Assembly (NCBI GenBank): GCA_965220985.1
Contig: OZ244854.1
Span: forward strand, 310,001 to 374,000
Direction: 5' to 3'
Source of the DNA: JAPPHA01 sp965220985
GTDB taxonomy: Bacteria > Pseudomonadota > Alphaproteobacteria > Rhodobacterales > Rhodobacteraceae
Length of the DNA: 64,000 nucleotides
Position 1 is the first letter of the stretch, and every line of letters begins with the position of its first letter. Position numbers and translations under genes: made by a program. The notes under the pieces were generated by a model, which saw only the letters and a program-made list of their open reading frames with translations, ran no database searches and was not told the origin of the DNA. Below are positions 37,833-45,445 of this stretch, piece after piece.

Positions 37833-37857
37833 CCCCGATTGCGGCAATGCCCGGGGT
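37832..37857. terminator. Candidate bidirectional hairpin
   Basis: ACCCCG (37832-37837) and CGGGGT (37852-37857) can pair, directly after the DUF899 stop and 27 bases from the 3' end of the convergent DUF3237 gene. The loop is long (14) and there is no U-tract, so the terminator call is weak. Confidence 0.3.
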
Positions 37858-37883
37858 TCATTCTCGGTTTCTCGGGATCCGGG

Positions 37884-38348
37884 CTACCGGATTTCGTAGA
37901 GATCGACCTTGACGTTGGATTGGTTGCGGGCGCCAACGCCGACAAACAGCGACCGGTTGACCCAGGCGTAGCGCTCGTCGCCCGTCTCGAGACGAGCGTG
38001 CGTTCGCATGTAGTAGCTCCCGGGGTCGACATCCGCTCCACGGGCGATTGCATCGATCACCTCGGGAGGTCCGTGGCGAAACCCGTAGTTGACGACCTCG
38101 ATCACCGCGCCGTCGTGCGTCTCCATCGCGTATCGCGTGTCCAGTTCGGCAAGCCCGTCCGCAAAAACGGTCTGCCAGTCCGCTCCGAGACAAAGCAACC
38201 GCCCAGACAATCGCGTTCCCTCGACCGAACCGCCGACGATCGGGATGATGCGCCGTTGACCGGCACGTCCGGGACCCATCTCCCTGATCGGGTCGAGTTC
38301 GACATTCAGCGTGCAGACATGATCCAGCTCGGGCACAGGCAACCGCAT
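37884..38348 (-). CDS. DUF3237 family protein, divergent from the MarR regulator
   Basis: A 154-residue protein with the DUF3237 layout: PELDHVCTLNVELDPI at the start, GGSVEGTRLSGRLLCLGADW, then ELDTRYAMETHDGAVIEVVN and a C-terminal YYMRTHARLETGDERYAWVN. The family is a lipocalin-like or beta-barrel fold of unknown function that I have often seen near aromatic or CoA-ester degradation genes. Here it is divergent from the MarR gene across only 54 bases that hold a single candidate operator, so it is likely controlled with the phenylpropanoid cluster. Confidence 0.85.
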   Translation of the reverse strand: MRLPVPELDHVCTLNVELDPIREMGPGRAGQRRIIPIVGGSVEGTRLSGRLLCLGADWQTVFADGLAELDTRYAMETHDGAVIEVVNYGFRHGPPEVIDAIARGADVDPGSYYMRTHARLETGDERYAWVNRSLFVGVGARNQSNVKVDLYEIR

Positions 38349-38366
38349 TTCCCGCCATCCATTTAT

Positions 38367-38398
38367 CTGTTAAACTGTTTACTAGATTAACATTACCG
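38367..38398. promoter_or_regulatory. Candidate MarR operator, site 1 (marR/DUF3237 promoter)
   Basis: CTGTTAAACTGTTTAC at 38367-38382, followed by TAGATTAACATT; TGTTAA and TTAACA form an inverted repeat across the site. It fills the middle of the 54-base gap between the divergent DUF3237 and marR starts. A near copy lies at 45375-45391. It is the most AT-rich spot of the region. Confidence 0.6.
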
Positions 38399-38402
38399 GC
38401 TA

Positions 38403-38912
38403 ATGTCGAGTCAACATCATTCGGAGTCAGGAATCTTGTCTGAAAGCGCACGAAACATCGCGAAAGGCGAAAGGCAGGCCGACCCAGACGGACTGGAAGG
38501 GTTCATCGGGTACAACCTCAAGCGCGCCTACGTTCTGGTCCACAAGGACTTTCGTCGCGCGCTGGGCGCAGGCGGGTTGTCGACGAGGGCCTTCTCGGCG
38601 CTCTCGCTCGTGGTCACCTATCCGAACATCTCGCAAAGCGGCCTCGCGCGCATGCTGGGCATCGAGCGATCCGGTTTGGTTGCATTGATCGACGATCTGG
38701 AAGGCAAGGAGCTTCTTCAGCGAGTGCGCGTTCCGGGAGACCGACGATCCTACGCGCTGATCGCGACAACCAAGGGACAGGCAGAGTACAAGGCCGCCCA
38801 CGCAAAGGTGGTCGAGCACGAGCGAATCTTTTTTTCCGACATGACCCCGGACGAGCAAGCGGCGCTTTTGTCCCTCCTCAGAAAGATCAGGGCATCGGAG
38901 GAGGATCGCTGA
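38403..38912 (+). CDS. MarR-family transcriptional regulator (CouR-like)
   Basis: A 169-residue MarR protein. The winged helix spans STRAFSALSLVVTYPNISQS, GLARMLGIERSGLVALIDDL and the wing VPGDRRSYALIATT. MarR proteins of this kind release DNA when they bind an aromatic acid or its CoA thioester. It sits at the head of an operon with the dehydrogenase (3 bases away) and the CoA ligase, and over an operator-like palindrome, so autoregulation and control of the cluster are likely. No good ribosome-binding site precedes ATG 38403; TTG 38436, in frame and preceded by GGAGTCAGGAATC, is an alternative start. Confidence 0.9.
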   Translation: MSSQHHSESGILSESARNIAKGERQADPDGLEGFIGYNLKRAYVLVHKDFRRALGAGGLSTRAFSALSLVVTYPNISQSGLARMLGIERSGLVALIDDLEGKELLQRVRVPGDRRSYALIATTKGQAEYKAAHAKVVEHERIFFSDMTPDEQAALLSLLRKIRASEEDR

Positions 38913-38914
38913 CC

Positions 38915-39682
38915 ATGCAGGACTGGACGGGATTCGGAGCGATCGTCACCGGCGGCGCATCAGGTCTGGGCGCCGCCACAGCCGCCAAGCTGGCAGAACG
39001 GGGTCTCAAGGTCACGATATTCGATCTGAACGACACTGCCGGCCGTGCCCATGCAAGCGCGATCGGCGGAGAATTCGCCAAGGTCGACGTGTCGGATTCG
39101 GCGTCCGTTCAATCAGGTCTGGCAACGGCCATCGCAGCTCATGGAACGCCGCGCGTTTTGGTCAACTGTGCCGGCATCGGCGGCGCGAGCAAGACGGTCT
39201 CGCGCGGAAAACCGCACGATCCGGCCCTGTTCGACCGCGTGCTCCGCGTGAACCTGTTCGGATGCTTCAACTGCGCAACGCAAGCCGCAGCGGCAATGCT
39301 CGGCGAGGATCCGATCGATGCAGACGGCGCGCGCGGGGTCATCGTCAACACGGCCTCGGTCGCAGCCTTCGACGGCCAGGTCGGTCAGCTGGCCTATGCC
39401 GCGTCCAAGTCCGGCATCGTCGGCATGACGCTGCCCATGGCGCGTGATCTCGCGGACAAGGGCGTGCGTGTCTGCACCATCGCGCCGGGACTCTTTCACA
39501 CGCCGCTGATGGAGGAACTGCCACCCGAGGTGCAGGAGTCGCTCGGCGCCCAGGTCCCGTTCCCCTCGCGTCTCGGAGATCCCGACGAATTCGCCGAAGC
39601 CGTGCTCCACATTATCGGGAATCCGATGCTGAACGGCGAGACCATCCGCCTCGACGGCGCGATCCGAATGGCGCCGCGATAG
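38915..39682 (+). CDS. Short-chain dehydrogenase, 3-hydroxyacyl-CoA dehydrogenase type (CouN-like role)
   Basis: A 255-residue SDR. The NAD-binding motif is TGGASGLG (residues 13-20), NCAGIGG follows, and the catalytic YAASK with an upstream Ser (NTASVAAF) is present. The overall pattern (long insert with KTVSRGKPHDPALFDRVLRV and FDGQVGQLAYAASKSGIVGM) is that of HSD10-like 3-hydroxyacyl-CoA dehydrogenases. In the proposed pathway it would oxidise 3-hydroxy-3-aryl-propanoyl-CoA to the beta-keto ester. Three bases separate it from marR and 23 from the ligase. Confidence 0.88.
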   Translation: MQDWTGFGAIVTGGASGLGAATAAKLAERGLKVTIFDLNDTAGRAHASAIGGEFAKVDVSDSASVQSGLATAIAAHGTPRVLVNCAGIGGASKTVSRGKPHDPALFDRVLRVNLFGCFNCATQAAAAMLGEDPIDADGARGVIVNTASVAAFDGQVGQLAYAASKSGIVGMTLPMARDLADKGVRVCTIAPGLFHTPLMEELPPEVQESLGAQVPFPSRLGDPDEFAEAVLHIIGNPMLNGETIRLDGAIRMAPR

Positions 39683-39705
39683 CCAAAGGATTGGAGAGAA
39701 GGCGC

Positions 39706-41496
39706 ATGACGCCGGATAACCCCGATGAGGCCAAGGACTTCTGGTCGCCCGAGCTGACCTGGTCGGAGGGCGCGGACGGAACCCTGTTTCTGCGGCAAAA
39801 GGGCGAACTGCCGGACCATCTGCCGACACTGGCCGACTATCTCGACAAATGGGCCGACACCGCGCCCGATCGAACCTGGATCGCGCGGCGTCACGCCGCG
39901 ACCGGCGAATGGATCAGGATCAGCTACGGGGACGCGCGAACGCAGGCGCGCGCCATCGGCGCCGGGCTGCTCGAACTCGGAATGGGCCCGGACCGACCGC
40001 TCCTCATCCTGTCGGAAAACAGCCTCGAACATGCCCTGCTCGGGGCAGCCTGCTTCTACGTCGGAATCCCCTACGCGCCCGTGTCCCCGGCCTATTCCAC
40101 CATGTCGTCCGACCACGGCAAGCTGAAGACCATCGTCGAGCAGTTGAACCCCGGCGCGATCTTTGCCGATGACGGAGAGGCCTTTGCAGACGCGATCGCC
40201 TCCATTGCCGCACCCGGGCAGCATGTCGTGATCCACCGCAATCGGCCATCCGACGCGATCGACTTCCGCGAACTCTCGGCGAGCGATGCGACAGCGGCGG
40301 AATCAGCGCGCGCGGCAATCGATGCGGACACCGTCGTCAAGTACCTGTTCACCTCCGGTTCGACCGGATCGCCCAAGGCGGTCATCAACACGAACCGGAT
40401 GATCTGCGCGATGCAGGCGATGGTGCGCGACTGCTACCGCTATCTGACCCGAATTCCGCCCGTGGTGCTCGACTGGGCACCCTGGAATCACACCGCTGCA
40501 GGCAACAAGGTCTCCTACCTCGTGATGACGAATGGCGGCACCTACTACATCGACGATGGCCGCCCCGTGCCGGGCAAGTTCGACGAGACTCTACGGAACC
40601 TGAGAGAAGTGTCCTGCACCTGGTACTTCAACGTGCCCGTCGGCTGGGACATGCTGGTCGACCAACTGGAAGCCGATCCCGCCCTGGCCAGGACCTTCTT
40701 CAAGGATCTCGGCATGATGTTCTACGCAGGCGCGGGCATGGCGCAGCACACCTGGGACAGGTTGCGCGCCATCGGACGCAAGACGACCGGCCGCGAGGTT
40801 CTTTTGTCGACGAGCCTTGGCGCGACCGAGACGGCGCCTTTCGCGCTCGCCTGCACGAGCCACCAGGACAAGGCGGGAAACGTCGGGATTCCTGCCAAGG
40901 GGCTCTCGATGAAACTGGTGCCCGTGGGCGGAAAGCTCGAACTGCGTCTCAAGGGACCGAGCATCACGCCGGGATACCTTGGTGATCCGGCGAGAACCGC
41001 CGAAGTCTTCGACGAGGACGGTTACTACTGCATGGGCGATGCCCTGCGTCCGGCCGATCCGACCGACCTGTCGAAGGGCTTCTTTTTCGACGGACGCATC
41101 GCGGAAAACTTCAAGCTGTCGACCGGGACCTGGGTCGCCGTCGGTTCGGTCCGCGCAGCGCTCGTCGACGCCATGGGCGGCCTGGTTCGCGATGCGGTCA
41201 TCGTGGGCGAGAACGAAAGCCAGCTCGGCGCGCTTCTCCTCCTGTCCGACCGCGCGGCCCGCATGGAGAAGGACGAACGCGATGACGCGCTTCGGCAGAT
41301 GCTGAAATCCGCCGCAGCGAGCGCGACCGGTTCCGCCAGCCGCGTGCGACGCGCCATTGTCCTCGAGCATGAGCCCAGTTTCGACAAGGGCGAGATCACG
41401 GAGAAAGGCTCGCTCAACCAAAGGGCGATGCGGGCCAGCAATGCGGACAGTATCGCCGCGCTCTATTCCGGTGCCGGGGATACCCTGGTCGCCTGA
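39706..41496 (+). CDS. Feruloyl-CoA-synthetase-like acyl-CoA ligase (CouL-like role)
   Basis: A 596-residue AMP-binding enzyme. The phosphate loop is YLFTSGSTGSPKAVINT, and GATETAPFAL, ITPGYLGD and DALRPADPTD are later family motifs. The start (DFWSPELTWSEGADGTLFLR) and the block SENSLEHALLGAACFYVGIP with APVSPAYS are those of feruloyl-CoA synthases (Fcs), which are longer and diverge from ordinary 4-coumarate ligases. It should activate a hydroxycinnamate or related aryl acid with ATP and CoA. GGAGAGAAGG precedes ATG 39706. Last gene of the plus-strand operon, convergent with the TRAP genes. Confidence 0.88.
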   Translation: MTPDNPDEAKDFWSPELTWSEGADGTLFLRQKGELPDHLPTLADYLDKWADTAPDRTWIARRHAATGEWIRISYGDARTQARAIGAGLLELGMGPDRPLLILSENSLEHALLGAACFYVGIPYAPVSPAYSTMSSDHGKLKTIVEQLNPGAIFADDGEAFADAIASIAAPGQHVVIHRNRPSDAIDFRELSASDATAAESARAAIDADTVVKYLFTSGSTGSPKAVINTNRMICAMQAMVRDCYRYLTRIPPVVLDWAPWNHTAAGNKVSYLVMTNGGTYYIDDGRPVPGKFDETLRNLREVSCTWYFNVPVGWDMLVDQLEADPALARTFFKDLGMMFYAGAGMAQHTWDRLRAIGRKTTGREVLLSTSLGATETAPFALACTSHQDKAGNVGIPAKGLSMKLVPVGGKLELRLKGPSITPGYLGDPARTAEVFDEDGYYCMGDALRPADPTDLSKGFFFDGRIAENFKLSTGTWVAVGSVRAALVDAMGGLVRDAVIVGENESQLGALLLLSDRAARMEKDERDDALRQMLKSAAASATGSASRVRRAIVLEHEPSFDKGEITEKGSLNQRAMRASNADSIAALYSGAGDTLVA

Positions 41497-41515
41497 TCCT
41501 GCATGCGTCGAAGCG

Positions 41516-42844
41516 TCAGAGCGCGTCGATGACCCAGACCAGCCAAAGCGTGATCGCCGGGAACGAGGCCAGGATCACGACCCGGACCATGTCCGTCACC
41601 ACGAAGGGCAGCGCGCCCTTGTAGGTCTGGCCGATGGGCGTCCCCTTCGCCATCGAGTTGATGATGAACAGATTCATCCCCACGGGCGGCGTGATCAGAC
41701 CCACCTCGACCACGATCAGCACGAGGATTCCGAACCAGAGCCCAAAATCCGACGGGCTCATTCCGAAGTCGAGCGCCGACATGATCGGAAAGATGATGGG
41801 CACGGTCAGCAGAATCATCGACAGTGAATCCATCACGCAGCCGAACAGCAGATACATCAAGAGCACGATGGCCAGCACCATCCACGGCAGGAAATCCTGC
41901 GAACCGACCCACATCGATGCGGTCTGGGGCAACTGCGTGAGGGACAGGAAGTTGTTGTAGATGCCGGCGCCAAGGATGATCAGGAAGATCATCGCGGAGG
42001 ATGCGGCGGTCGCCCGGATTGCCTCGCCCAGGCGCACCCACGACATCTGCCCGGAGACAAGAGCGACGATGCCGGTGCCCGCAGCCCCCACTGCGGCAGC
42101 TTCGGTCGGGGTGAAGATCCCGGCATAGATGCCGCCCACGACGGTGACGAAGATGACCACGACGGGCCAGACCTTGCCAAGGGCGATCAACCGTTCGGGC
42201 CACGGCACGCGGTCGCGCACCTGGGCGGAGTTCGGAGAAACACGCACCCAGATCGAGATCGCGACCATGTAGCCAAGCGCTGCCAGAATGCCGGGAATCA
42301 GCGCCGCGACGAACAGCTTTTCGATGTTCTGTTCGGCCAGGATCGCGTAGATCACCAGGATGACGGACGGCGGGATCAGAATGCCGAGCGTGCCCCCGGC
42401 TGCCAGTGTCCCCGTGGCGAGCGACCCGGGGTAGCCGTAGCGACGCAGTTCCGGCAAGGCCACCTGCCCCATCGTGGCTGCCGTTGCGAGCGACGATCCG
42501 CAGATCGCCCCGAAGCCGGCACAGGCGCCGACCGCCGACATCGCCACGCCGCCGCGCCTGTGTCCAAGAAAGCTCTCGGCGGCTCGAAAGAGATCGGCCG
42601 ACATTCCCGAAAGCGCCGCGAACTGTCCCATGAGAAGGAACAGCGGGATGATCGAGAACGAGTAGTTCGAAAACGTGCCGTAGGTCAGCGTCTTGAGCTG
42701 GTTGAGCGTCATCGCCGAAGTGCCGATGACCAGGTAGGTCCCGCCGACACCAACGGCAATCATCGCGAGCGCGATCGGCGCGCGCAGAAAAACGAGGAGC
42801 AAGAGAACCGGAAACGACCACAGGGCCAGTTCGAACGGCGTCAT
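41516..42844 (-). CDS. dctM: TRAP transporter large permease (DctM)
   Basis: A 442-residue membrane protein with about twelve hydrophobic segments, the DctM/SiaM type: ALWSFPVLLLLVFLRAPIAL at the start, GATVGQ-like SLATAATMGQVALPELRRYG, GGTLGILIPPSVILVIYAI and a late ITPPVGMNLFIINSMAKG. It forms the transport channel of a sodium-driven TRAP carrier. Its start overlaps the dctQ stop by four bases (ATGA). Confidence 0.95.
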   Translation of the reverse strand: MTPFELALWSFPVLLLLVFLRAPIALAMIAVGVGGTYLVIGTSAMTLNQLKTLTYGTFSNYSFSIIPLFLLMGQFAALSGMSADLFRAAESFLGHRRGGVAMSAVGACAGFGAICGSSLATAATMGQVALPELRRYGYPGSLATGTLAAGGTLGILIPPSVILVIYAILAEQNIEKLFVAALIPGILAALGYMVAISIWVRVSPNSAQVRDRVPWPERLIALGKVWPVVVIFVTVVGGIYAGIFTPTEAAAVGAAGTGIVALVSGQMSWVRLGEAIRATAASSAMIFLIILGAGIYNNFLSLTQLPQTASMWVGSQDFLPWMVLAIVLLMYLLFGCVMDSLSMILLTVPIIFPIMSALDFGMSPSDFGLWFGILVLIVVEVGLITPPVGMNLFIINSMAKGTPIGQTYKGALPFVVTDMVRVVILASFPAITLWLVWVIDAL

Positions 42845-43377
42845 TGCGCCGGTCCCTGTTCGGCGGTCTCGGTTCGTCCGGTCATTCGACGCATGGATCG
42901 CAGGATGCAAAACAGCGAGACGAGAACGAACCCGGTGGCCCCCACGAGGCCCGCTGCGTAGCCTTGCCAAACAGGGATCTGGGCGATCAGCGTGGTCTCC
43001 CCGAAGGCGAACTTGTCCTTCATGCCAAGATAGAGCCGCCAGGTTCCAATGACGGCGACCACCGCCATCCCGATGTTGAAGGCCAGATCGAGGACCTGGT
43101 CGACCCGAGGCGGCATTTTCGTGGCGAGCAGGTCAACCCGCGCGTGCGCTTCTGTCATCTGGGCCAGCGGAAGGAACGCGAAGATCGCCGCGGCCATGGC
43201 GATTTCCGTCAGATCGTAGATGCCCCGAAGAGGCCCGGGGCCGATGCCGAGAGGCACCAGCGCCCGCCCGACGATCGAGTAGCAGGTCAGGGCTATCACG
43301 ATCAGCAGCACCGCCCCGCCGGCATACGCGAGATATCGGGCCAGCATCCCGGCGGCACGATCGAGATGACCATACAT
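42841..43377 (-). CDS. dctQ: TRAP transporter small permease (DctQ)
   Basis: A 178-residue protein with four hydrophobic segments (VLLIVIALTCYSIVGRALV, IAMAAAIFAFLPLAQM, IGMAVVAVIGTWRLY, YAAGLVGATGFVLVSLFC), the usual DctQ layout with the AHARVDLLATKMP motif between the second and third. It pairs with DctM. GGAGG with 6 bases spacing precedes the ATG. Confidence 0.93.
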   Translation of the reverse strand: MYGHLDRAAGMLARYLAYAGGAVLLIVIALTCYSIVGRALVPLGIGPGPLRGIYDLTEIAMAAAIFAFLPLAQMTEAHARVDLLATKMPPRVDQVLDLAFNIGMAVVAVIGTWRLYLGMKDKFAFGETTLIAQIPVWQGYAAGLVGATGFVLVSLFCILRSMRRMTGRTETAEQGPAQ

Positions 43378-43403
43378 GGAAAACCTCCCCGATCAGGCGG
43401 AAG

Positions 43404-43432
43404 GCGTGCAGGCCGCTGCTCGGCCTGCACGC
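43404..43432 (-). promoter_or_regulatory. Stem-loop between dctP and dctQ
   Basis: A perfect 12-base stem, GCGTGCAGGCCG and CGGCCTGCACGC, with a 5-base loop, placed in the 71-base gap just after the binding-protein gene. There is no U-tract. Such hairpins often protect the upstream message and cut read-through, giving more binding protein than permease. Confidence 0.75.
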
Positions 43433-43448
43433 AGGTCTTGGTCGGCGT

Positions 43449-44486
43449 TCAGCCGCCGTGCTTGGCGATCAGGGCGCGCGCGCGTTCGATCAAGGCGACT
43501 CCGTCGATGCCTTTGCCGTCCATGTCCGCGATCCAGCGATCGATGACAGGAGCGGCAGCTTCCTTCCAGCGTGCCGTGGCCTCGAGGTCAAGCGTCGTGA
43601 TCTCGTTGCCCGCATCCACCGCGATCTTTCTGGCAGGCGCATCCATGTCCCACATCAACTGGGTGGCGAAGGCTGACAGCTTGGCTCCGGATTCCGCATC
43701 GAGAATGGCGCGAAGATCGTCAGGCAGCGCCTCGTAGCGCGCCTTGTTCATGACGAGCACGATTGCCGCCGTGTAGAGCGCTTCCTCTCCGGAGAACTCG
43801 GTGTGATGCTCGAGCAGTTCCGAGAGTCGAATGGCAGTCGTGACCTCCCACGGAATGACGGTGCCGCGCACGACGCCCTTGGAGAGGGCTTCGGGAATGG
43901 CGGGCAGAGGCATGCCGACGGGTTCGGCTCCGAGTTCGGAGAGCAGGTCGTTGATGATCCGGGTGGGACCGCGAACGGTCAGACCTTGCATGTCCTCGAG
44001 GCTTTTGACTCCGTCGGCGCTGTGGATCAGGCCGGGGCCATGAACCCATGCGCCGAGGACCTTCACGTCCTTGTATTCGTTGTTCTGCAGGTCGGTTTCC
44101 ACCAGTTCCCAGAACGCCTTGGCGGTCGCGACCGGATTGGTCATCATGAACGGCAACTCGAAGACTTCCGTTCGCGGAAAGCGGCCGGGTGTGTATCCAA
44201 CGACGGTCATCGCCAGATCGACGACACCGTCCCTTGCCTGGTCCATGAGTTCCGGGGGACGTCCGCCGAGCGACATCGCGTCAAAATGCTGAATCTGGAT
44301 GCGCCCGCCCGAGGCCTCCTCGACCTGCTTGCCCCAAGGCTTCAGTATCATCGAAGGAACCGGCGCAGGCGGCGGCAGGAACTGGTGCAAGCGCAGGGTG
44401 ACCTCCTGTGCATAGGCGGAACTTGCGATCCCGACAGCCGCAACCAGTGCGACCAATGCTGATCTGAACGTGTTTCGTGGTGTCAT
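43449..44486 (-). CDS. dctP: TRAP transporter substrate-binding protein (DctP)
   Basis: A 345-residue periplasmic protein. Residues 1-26 are a signal peptide (SALVALVAAVGIASSAYA, cleaved before QEVTLRLHQFLP). The mature part has the DctP/TAXI family pattern with GLTVRGPTRIINDLLSELGA holding the ligand-carboxylate Arg region. The ligand is probably an aromatic or cinnamate-type acid, inferred only from the gene cluster. GGGAGG precedes ATG 44486. It follows the crotonase gene after 72 bases on the same strand and heads dctPQM. Confidence 0.93.
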   Translation of the reverse strand: MTPRNTFRSALVALVAAVGIASSAYAQEVTLRLHQFLPPPAPVPSMILKPWGKQVEEASGGRIQIQHFDAMSLGGRPPELMDQARDGVVDLAMTVVGYTPGRFPRTEVFELPFMMTNPVATAKAFWELVETDLQNNEYKDVKVLGAWVHGPGLIHSADGVKSLEDMQGLTVRGPTRIINDLLSELGAEPVGMPLPAIPEALSKGVVRGTVIPWEVTTAIRLSELLEHHTEFSGEEALYTAAIVLVMNKARYEALPDDLRAILDAESGAKLSAFATQLMWDMDAPARKIAVDAGNEITTLDLEATARWKEAAAPVIDRWIADMDGKGIDGVALIERARALIAKHGG

Positions 44487-44558
44487 GATGTCCTCCCTGA
44501 GTGACATGAGCGCGATGTCAAGGCACCATTGCCAGGCATCGCGATTGGGTGAGTCGCC

Positions 44559-45344
44559 TCACCGGAACCTGGGCTCCCGCTTGTCGAGAAAGGCGCGAAG
44601 TCCTTCGCTCGCACCCTCGGAAGACTGCGCCATGGCGGCTGCAAGGCTTTCGGCGAACAGCCCTTCGGAACGCGGCATGTCGTTGATCCGCGAAATCGCC
44701 TGAATCATCAGATAGTTCGAGAAGGGCGCGTTGTCGGCGACCTGCCTTGCGAGCTTCTTGGCGAGCGCTTCACCTTCTCCCTCGCCGACCAGATAGTGTG
44801 CCAGCCCGAGGTCGAGGCCTTCCTTGGCGCCGTAGTTGCGACCCGAGAGCATCATTTCGCGCATGCGATCGGCCCCGATGATGCGCCCGACACGGACGGT
44901 TGCGCCGCCGCCCACGAAGATGCCGCGGCGCCCTTCGGGCAACTGGAACCGCGCGGAGGGCTCGGCAATGCGGACATGGGTTGCGGTCGCGATCTCCAGC
45001 CCGCCACCGATGACGGCGCCTGTCAGAACCGATATGACGGGGAGGCCGCTGAACTCGATCAGATCCGCGACCCTGTGCCAGTTCCTTGAATGGAACACGC
45101 CATCGATCGGCGATCGATGCTCGTGTTCGGCCAAATCGAGACCGGCGCAGAAATGCCCGCCCTCGCCGCGCAGGATCACCGCGTTGATGCCGTCGGGTTT
45201 CGAAGAGAAGAACACATCGAGTTCCGCGATCAGAGCGTCGCTCATCGCGTTGCGCTTTTCCGGGCGATCAAGGATCAGCGTGGCGATGTCGCCGTCGACT
45301 TCGAGCCGGGTGAGCCTCTTCGCCTTGCTGCGCGTGTCCGACAT
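44559..45344 (-). CDS. Enoyl-CoA hydratase/isomerase family protein (CouM-like role)
   Basis: A 261-residue crotonase. Oxyanion-hole segments are GGHFCAGLDLAEHE and GAVIGGGLEIATATHVRIAE; the catalytic-Glu segment is FQLPEGRRGIFVGGGATVRV. In the proposed route it would hydrate the cinnamoyl-CoA double bond. A hydratase-lyase (Ech) activity that yields the aldehyde directly is an alternative, but the presence of a 3-hydroxyacyl-CoA-type dehydrogenase and a hydrolase in the cluster argues for plain hydration. AGGGAAG precedes the ATG. First gene of an operon with dctPQM. Confidence 0.9.
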   Translation of the reverse strand: MSDTRSKAKRLTRLEVDGDIATLILDRPEKRNAMSDALIAELDVFFSSKPDGINAVILRGEGGHFCAGLDLAEHEHRSPIDGVFHSRNWHRVADLIEFSGLPVISVLTGAVIGGGLEIATATHVRIAEPSARFQLPEGRRGIFVGGGATVRVGRIIGADRMREMMLSGRNYGAKEGLDLGLAHYLVGEGEGEALAKKLARQVADNAPFSNYLMIQAISRINDMPRSEGLFAESLAAAMAQSSEGASEGLRAFLDKREPRFR

Positions 45345-45374
45345 GTTTCTTCCCTGTCAAGCCAACCGGGTTTT

Positions 45375-45391
45375 GTTTTACAGGTTAACAG
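45375..45391. promoter_or_regulatory. Candidate MarR operator, site 2 (crotonase/amidohydrolase promoter)
   Basis: On the minus strand it reads CTGTTAACCTGTAAAAC, matching site 1 (CTGTTAAACTGTTTAC) at 11 of the first 12 bases. It lies in the 101-base gap between the divergent crotonase and amidohydrolase genes, 31 bases from the crotonase start. Confidence 0.6.
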
Positions 45392-45445
45392 TTTTGTTGT
45401 ATAGCAGTTTCTGCACGAAACGAAAGACGGGGACGCTGACGGGTC

